64,000 nt of DNA from Corynebacterium sp. (GTDB taxonomy: Bacteria > Actinomycetota > Actinomycetes > Mycobacteriales > Mycobacteriaceae). The translations under genes and the position numbers were made by a program. This document shows positions 60,722 to 64,000 of this stretch, one piece after another (position 1 is the stretch's first letter; each line of letters starts with the position of its first letter). The notes beneath the pieces were generated by a model, which did not search any database, was not told the DNA's origin, and was given only the letters and a program-made list of their open reading frames with translations. The stretch is from assembly GCF_030532195.1 (NCBI RefSeq), contig NZ_JAUNLP010000005.1, positions 1 to 64,000 on the forward strand. Reading direction: 5' to 3'.

Positions 60722-63325
60722 TTGAGCGACGATAACAACAACGACGGCTCATCCTTCGGAAGTGGAGTATCGGGGCATCAAGTTCGCCCGATCGACATCA
60801 ATGAAGAGATGCAGTCGAGCTACATCGACTACGCGATGAGCGTGATTGTTGGCCGTGCGCTGCCGGAGATCCGTGACGGTCTCAAACCGGTGCACCGCCG
60901 CATTCTCTACGCAATGTTCGACAACGGCTACCGCCCGGAGCGCGGTTACGTGAAGTCCGCAAAGCCGGTGTCGGACACCATGGGTAACTACCACCCGCAC
61001 GGCGACACCGCTATTTACGACACGATGGTGCGTATGGCGCAGCCGTGGTCCATGCGCTATCCGCTTGTCGACGGTCAGGGTAACTTCGGCTCCCGCGGTG
61101 ACGATGGCCCCGCAGCTATGCGTTACACGGAGGCCCGTCTGACGCCATTGGCCATGGAAATGGTGCGCGACATTCGCGAAAACACCGTGGATTTCCAGCC
61201 GAACTACGACGGTCGTACGACTGAGCCTGTGGTGCTGCCATCGCGCATCCCGCAGCTGCTGATGAACGGCTCCGGCGGTATCGCCGTCGGTATGGCTACC
61301 AACATTCCGCCACATAACCTGCGCGAAGTGGCAGATGCCATTAATTGGTGCCTGGATAACCCGGATGCGGATGAAAAGACCACGCTGGATGCGGTCATGG
61401 AGCGCATCAAGGGCCCGGACTTCCCAACGGCCGGCCAGATCGTCGGCGATAAGGGCATCAAGGAGGCCTACACCACCGGTCGCGGTTCAATTCGCATGCG
61501 CGGTGTGACCTCCATCGAGCAGGAGGGCAACCGCCAGTCGATTGTCATCACCGAGCTGCCGTACCAGGTCAACCCGGACCGTATGATCGCCAACATTGCC
61601 GATCAGGTCAAGGACGGTCGCCTGCAGGGCATTGCCTCGATTGATGACGAATCTGACTTGAAGTGGGGCATGCGTATCGTCGTCAAGCTCAAGCGTGACG
61701 CGGTACCGCGCGTGGTGCTGAACAACCTGTACAAGCACTCCCAGCTGCAGACCAGCTTCGGTGCGAACATGCTGTCCATCGTCGATGGCGTGCCGCGTAC
61801 CCTTCGTATCGATCAAATGGTCACGCTGTACGTGGCCCACCAGATCGAGGTCATTGTTCGACGTACTCAGTACCGTCTGGATGAAAAGGAAAAGCGTGCC
61901 CATATCCTGCGTGGCCTGGTCAAGGCCCTGGATATGTTGGACGAGGTCATTGCGCTTATTCGTCGCAGTGCAACCGTTGATACTGCACGTACGGGCTTGA
62001 TGGGCCTGCTGGATATCGACGAGATTCAGGCAGACGCCATTTTGGCCATGCAGCTGCGTCGACTGGCAGCCCTGGAGCGCCAGAAGATTATCGACGAGTT
62101 GGCTGAGATTGAGCTCGAAATTGCTGACTTGAAGGACATTCTGGCCAAGCCGGAGCGTCAGCGTGCCATTGTTAAGGACGAGCTGGCAGAGGTCGTGGAC
62201 AAGTTCGGTGATGACCGCCGCACCCAGATTGTGGCCGCCGAAGGCGATGTCACCGAAGAGGATCTCATTGCCCGCGAAAACGTCGTGGTGACCATTACCT
62301 CCACCGGCTACGCCAAGCGCACCAAGGTCGATGCCTACAAGTCGCAGCGCCGCGGTGGCAAGGGCGTGCGCGGTGCAGATCTGAAGCAGGACGATATTGT
62401 CCGCCACTTCTTTGTCTGTTCCACGCACGACTGGATCCTGTTCTTCACCAACAAGGGTCGCGTCTACCGCCTGAAGGCCTACGAGCTGCCGGAGGCAACT
62501 CGCGCCGCCCGCGGTCAGCATGTCGCCAACCTGCTGGAATTCCAGCCGGAGGAGCGCATCGCCGAGGTGCTGCAGATTCAGAGCTACCAGGACAGCCCAT
62601 ACTTGGTGCTGGCTACCAGCGAGGGCAAGGTCAAGAAGTCCCGCCTGGAGGACTACGAGTCCGCACGCTCCGCCGGCCTGATTGCTATCAACCTGCGCGA
62701 GGGCGACTCCCTGATTGGTGCCCGCCTGTGCTCCGCCGATGATGACCTGCTGTTGGTCTCCGAACGCGGCCAGGCCATCCGCTTCACCGCCGATGATGAC
62801 GCACTGCGCCCGATGGGACGCGCCACCGCCGGTGTTCAGGGCATGCGCTTCAAGGGTGATGACAAGCTGCTCAGCATGGTCGTGGTCGAGGAGGATCACA
62901 GCCTGCTCGTCGCCACTACCGGCGGTTACGGCAAGAAGACCAAGCTCAGTGAGTACACCGCCCAGAACCGCGGTGGCATGGGTGTACTGACCCTGAAGTA
63001 CGACCCGAAGCGTGGTCCGCTAATGGGTGCGCTCGTAGTCGACAACGACGACGAGATCTTCGCTGTCACCTCCGCCGGCGACATCATCCGCACCAACGTC
63101 AACGAGATTCGCGCCACCTCGCGTGCCACTAAGGGCGTGCGCCTGGTCAATCTCGCCGACGGCGTGGAGCTGCTGGCAATTGACCGCAACGTCGAGGACG
63201 AGGGCGAGGAGACCGCTTCCAAGGTCTCCGAAGCCGGCACCCTGGATGTTGTACCGAAGCGCACCGGTGCCACCAAGAGCACCGGTGCCGCAGAGCCCAG
63301 CGACTCGGAGGACGAGAAGGAGTAG
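60722..63325 (+). CDS. gyrA: DNA gyrase subunit A
   Basis: 867 residues, TTG start after aaaaggaagcagtca. The breakage–reunion domain holds the catalytic Tyr135 in AAMRYTEAR. In the quinolone-determining region the sequence is [10 protein letters not shown], with Thr96 at the E. coli Ser83 position and Asp100 at Asp87. Six-bladed GyrA repeats follow from about residue 510 with the GyrA box QRRGGKG. A Glu/Asp-rich tail ends the protein. It is the DNA-cutting subunit of gyrase. Confidence 0.97.
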   Translation: MSDDNNNDGSSFGSGVSGHQVRPIDINEEMQSSYIDYAMSVIVGRALPEIRDGLKPVHRRILYAMFDNGYRPERGYVKSAKPVSDTMGNYHPHGDTAIYDTMVRMAQPWSMRYPLVDGQGNFGSRGDDGPAAMRYTEARLTPLAMEMVRDIRENTVDFQPNYDGRTTEPVVLPSRIPQLLMNGSGGIAVGMATNIPPHNLREVADAINWCLDNPDADEKTTLDAVMERIKGPDFPTAGQIVGDKGIKEAYTTGRGSIRMRGVTSIEQEGNRQSIVITELPYQVNPDRMIANIADQVKDGRLQGIASIDDESDLKWGMRIVVKLKRDAVPRVVLNNLYKHSQLQTSFGANMLSIVDGVPRTLRIDQMVTLYVAHQIEVIVRRTQYRLDEKEKRAHILRGLVKALDMLDEVIALIRRSATVDTARTGLMGLLDIDEIQADAILAMQLRRLAALERQKIIDELAEIELEIADLKDILAKPERQRAIVKDELAEVVDKFGDDRRTQIVAAEGDVTEEDLIARENVVVTITSTGYAKRTKVDAYKSQRRGGKGVRGADLKQDDIVRHFFVCSTHDWILFFTNKGRVYRLKAYELPEATRAARGQHVANLLEFQPEERIAEVLQIQSYQDSPYLVLATSEGKVKKSRLEDYESARSAGLIAINLREGDSLIGARLCSADDDLLLVSERGQAIRFTADDDALRPMGRATAGVQGMRFKGDDKLLSMVVVEEDHSLLVATTGGYGKKTKLSEYTAQNRGGMGVLTLKYDPKRGPLMGALVVDNDDEIFAVTSAGDIIRTNVNEIRATSRATKGVRLVNLADGVELLAIDRNVEDEGEETASKVSEAGTLDVVPKRTGATKSTGAAEPSDSEDEKE

Positions 63326-63328
63326 CGC

Positions 63329-63661
63329 ATGGCCGAAACCAACTTGGTAGTCGACAAGGTGAGCCCCTGGTCCGTCATGCGTGTCACGGCGGCCACAGGA
63401 TTCATTGGCTTCCTGGTCTGGATTGCCGCAGTCGGCCTGCTCTACCTTCTGCTCTCGGGTATGGGATTGCTCGCGCCAATTAGTGAAATGATTGGCGGTG
63501 AGGACACCATCAGCGCAGGACTGGTTCTCGGCCTCGCTGCCGCGGTCGGCGCGCTGTGGTGGGTGCTGTCGATTGGCCTGATGTCTCTCGGCGCTGTCAT
63601 CTACAACGCCTGCAGCGGTCTGGTCGGAGGCGTCAAGGTCGCGCTTGTCGACGACGAATAG
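63329..63661 (+). CDS. DUF3566 membrane protein
   Basis: 110 residues, ATG three bases after the gyrA stop, so co-transcribed. Two long hydrophobic regions (about 20–50 and 62–95) and the LGAVIYNACSGLVGGVKVALV end mark the DUF3566 family, found next to gyrA across actinobacteria (Rv0007). In mycobacteria it is linked to the cell-division or envelope machinery (CwsA is a neighbour); its biochemical role is unknown. Confidence 0.9.
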   Translation: MAETNLVVDKVSPWSVMRVTAATGFIGFLVWIAAVGLLYLLLSGMGLLAPISEMIGGEDTISAGLVLGLAAAVGALWWVLSIGLMSLGAVIYNACSGLVGGVKVALVDDE

Positions 63662-63678
63662 GTCGCCAACCCTCCCTC

Positions 63679-63715
63679 GGCCCCGGTAGCACCCCCGTTT
63701 GGTGGCGCCGGGGCC
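63679..63715 (+). terminator. GC-rich hairpin after the gyrA operon
   Basis: An 8-bp perfect stem (63679–63686 with 63708–63715). No T run follows, so it may be a weak terminator or processing site. Confidence 0.45.
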
Positions 63716-63843
63716 GCAGTGGTTCTGCAGTCCCTTTCAAGTGAAGTGGTTCTAACCACTGCTTTATAACTCAATATTTAGGCCTCTGACCAGCCGATTT
63801 GTGAAGTGTCATGGTTACGGGTTAAGTTATATCTCGTTCCACG

Positions 63844-63917
63844 GGGCCTATAGCTCAGGCGGTTAGAGCACTTCGCTGATAACGAAGGGGTCGGAGGTTC
63901 AAGTCCTCCTAGGCCCA
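63844..63917 (+). tRNA. ileT: tRNA-Ile (GAT)
   Basis: A 74-nt cloverleaf: acceptor stem GGGCCTA/TAGGCCC, D-arm GCTC..GAGC, anticodon stem CTTCG/CGAAG around the loop CTGATAA (anticodon GAT at 63878–63880), T-arm with GGTTCAAGTCC. It lies downstream of gyrA–DUF3566, as in other actinobacteria, and precedes tRNA-Ala. CCA is not encoded (A then cta). Confidence 0.97.
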
Positions 63918-63948
63918 CTACCGAACAAGGTATAATTGCTCGGTGTAT

Positions 63949-64000
63949 GGGGCTTTAGCTCAATTGGTAGAGCACCTGCTTTGCAAGCAGGAGGTCAGGG
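63949..64000 (+). tRNA. alaT: tRNA-Ala (TGC), truncated by the window
   Basis: The 5′ part of a tRNA: acceptor strand GGGGCTT, D-arm TAGCTCAATTGGTAGAGCA, anticodon stem CCTGC/GCAGG with loop TTTGCAA, anticodon TGC at 63982–63984. The T-arm lies beyond the right edge. Confidence 0.9.

Noticed and set aside
61487..62899. Long open frame opposite gyrA (470 codons)
   Set aside because: Antisense shadow with no supporting signal.

Overview
The window is a stretch of actinobacterial chromosome spanning the replication origin. Protein content and gene order place it in Corynebacterium (Mycobacteriales): cca–nudix–DUF6049–murJ–sigM–trxB–trxA–cwlM, then parB/parA/rsmG/yidC/yidD/rnpA/rpmH on the other strand, then dnaA–dnaN–recF–dciA–gyrB…gyrA–DUF3566–tRNA-Ile–tRNA-Ala. 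This is the same backbone as in Mycobacterium tuberculosis around Rv3907c–Rv0007 and in C. glutamicum. Inositol-phosphate synthase (ino1) also fits this group. Species cannot be fixed from the sequence alone.

Layout. Positions 1–8090 are accessory or housekeeping: an MFS exporter, a NYN-domain protein, PspA, a secreted beta-lactamase-like protein, a thioredoxin, an FAH hydrolase and a membrane acyltransferase. Positions 8255–12025 hold dnaB and the rpsF–ssb–rplI operon, separated by a 672-bp gap rich in DnaA boxes. Positions 12276–19096 carry a bifunctional penicillin-binding protein with a small membrane partner, DUF5318, ino1, a MarR regulator, a tandem universal stress protein and a small membrane protein. 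Positions 19250–30570 carry leuS, an SdpI-like protein with a Cys-rich tail, a BASS transporter, a hypothetical, an MDR oxidoreductase, a second beta-lactamase-like protein, azlCD, yqgE and cca. Positions 30611–41812 are the cell-envelope and redox block: NUDIX, DUF6049, MurJ fused to a pseudokinase, SigM, TrxB, TrxA and the pseudo-amidase CwlM. Positions 41927–48630 are the leftward chromosome-segregation and ribosome/membrane block. oriC lies around dnaA (48631–51642). The rightward replication operon follows, and between gyrB and gyrA sit an alpha/beta hydrolase, a Tat-exported phospholipase C and a small toxin–antitoxin-like pair.

How the parts work together. DnaA, DnaN, DnaB, Ssb, RecF, DciA and gyrase initiate and sustain replication. 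ParA and ParB act on parS sites (43761, 45203, 46239, and a core match at 60094) to segregate the origin. MurJ, CwlM, DUF6049 and PBP1 serve the envelope. SigM probably drives trxB through a promoter visible at 38393–38421. DnaA boxes occur not only at oriC but also upstream of dnaB, upstream of sigM and between parA and rsmG.

The most notable observation is a degenerate Doc/Fic-like toxin gene between gyrB and gyrA. A parS core overlaps the start of its active-site loop, and the loop has lost the catalytic His and other key residues. No rRNA, IS element, prophage or CRISPR array was seen.
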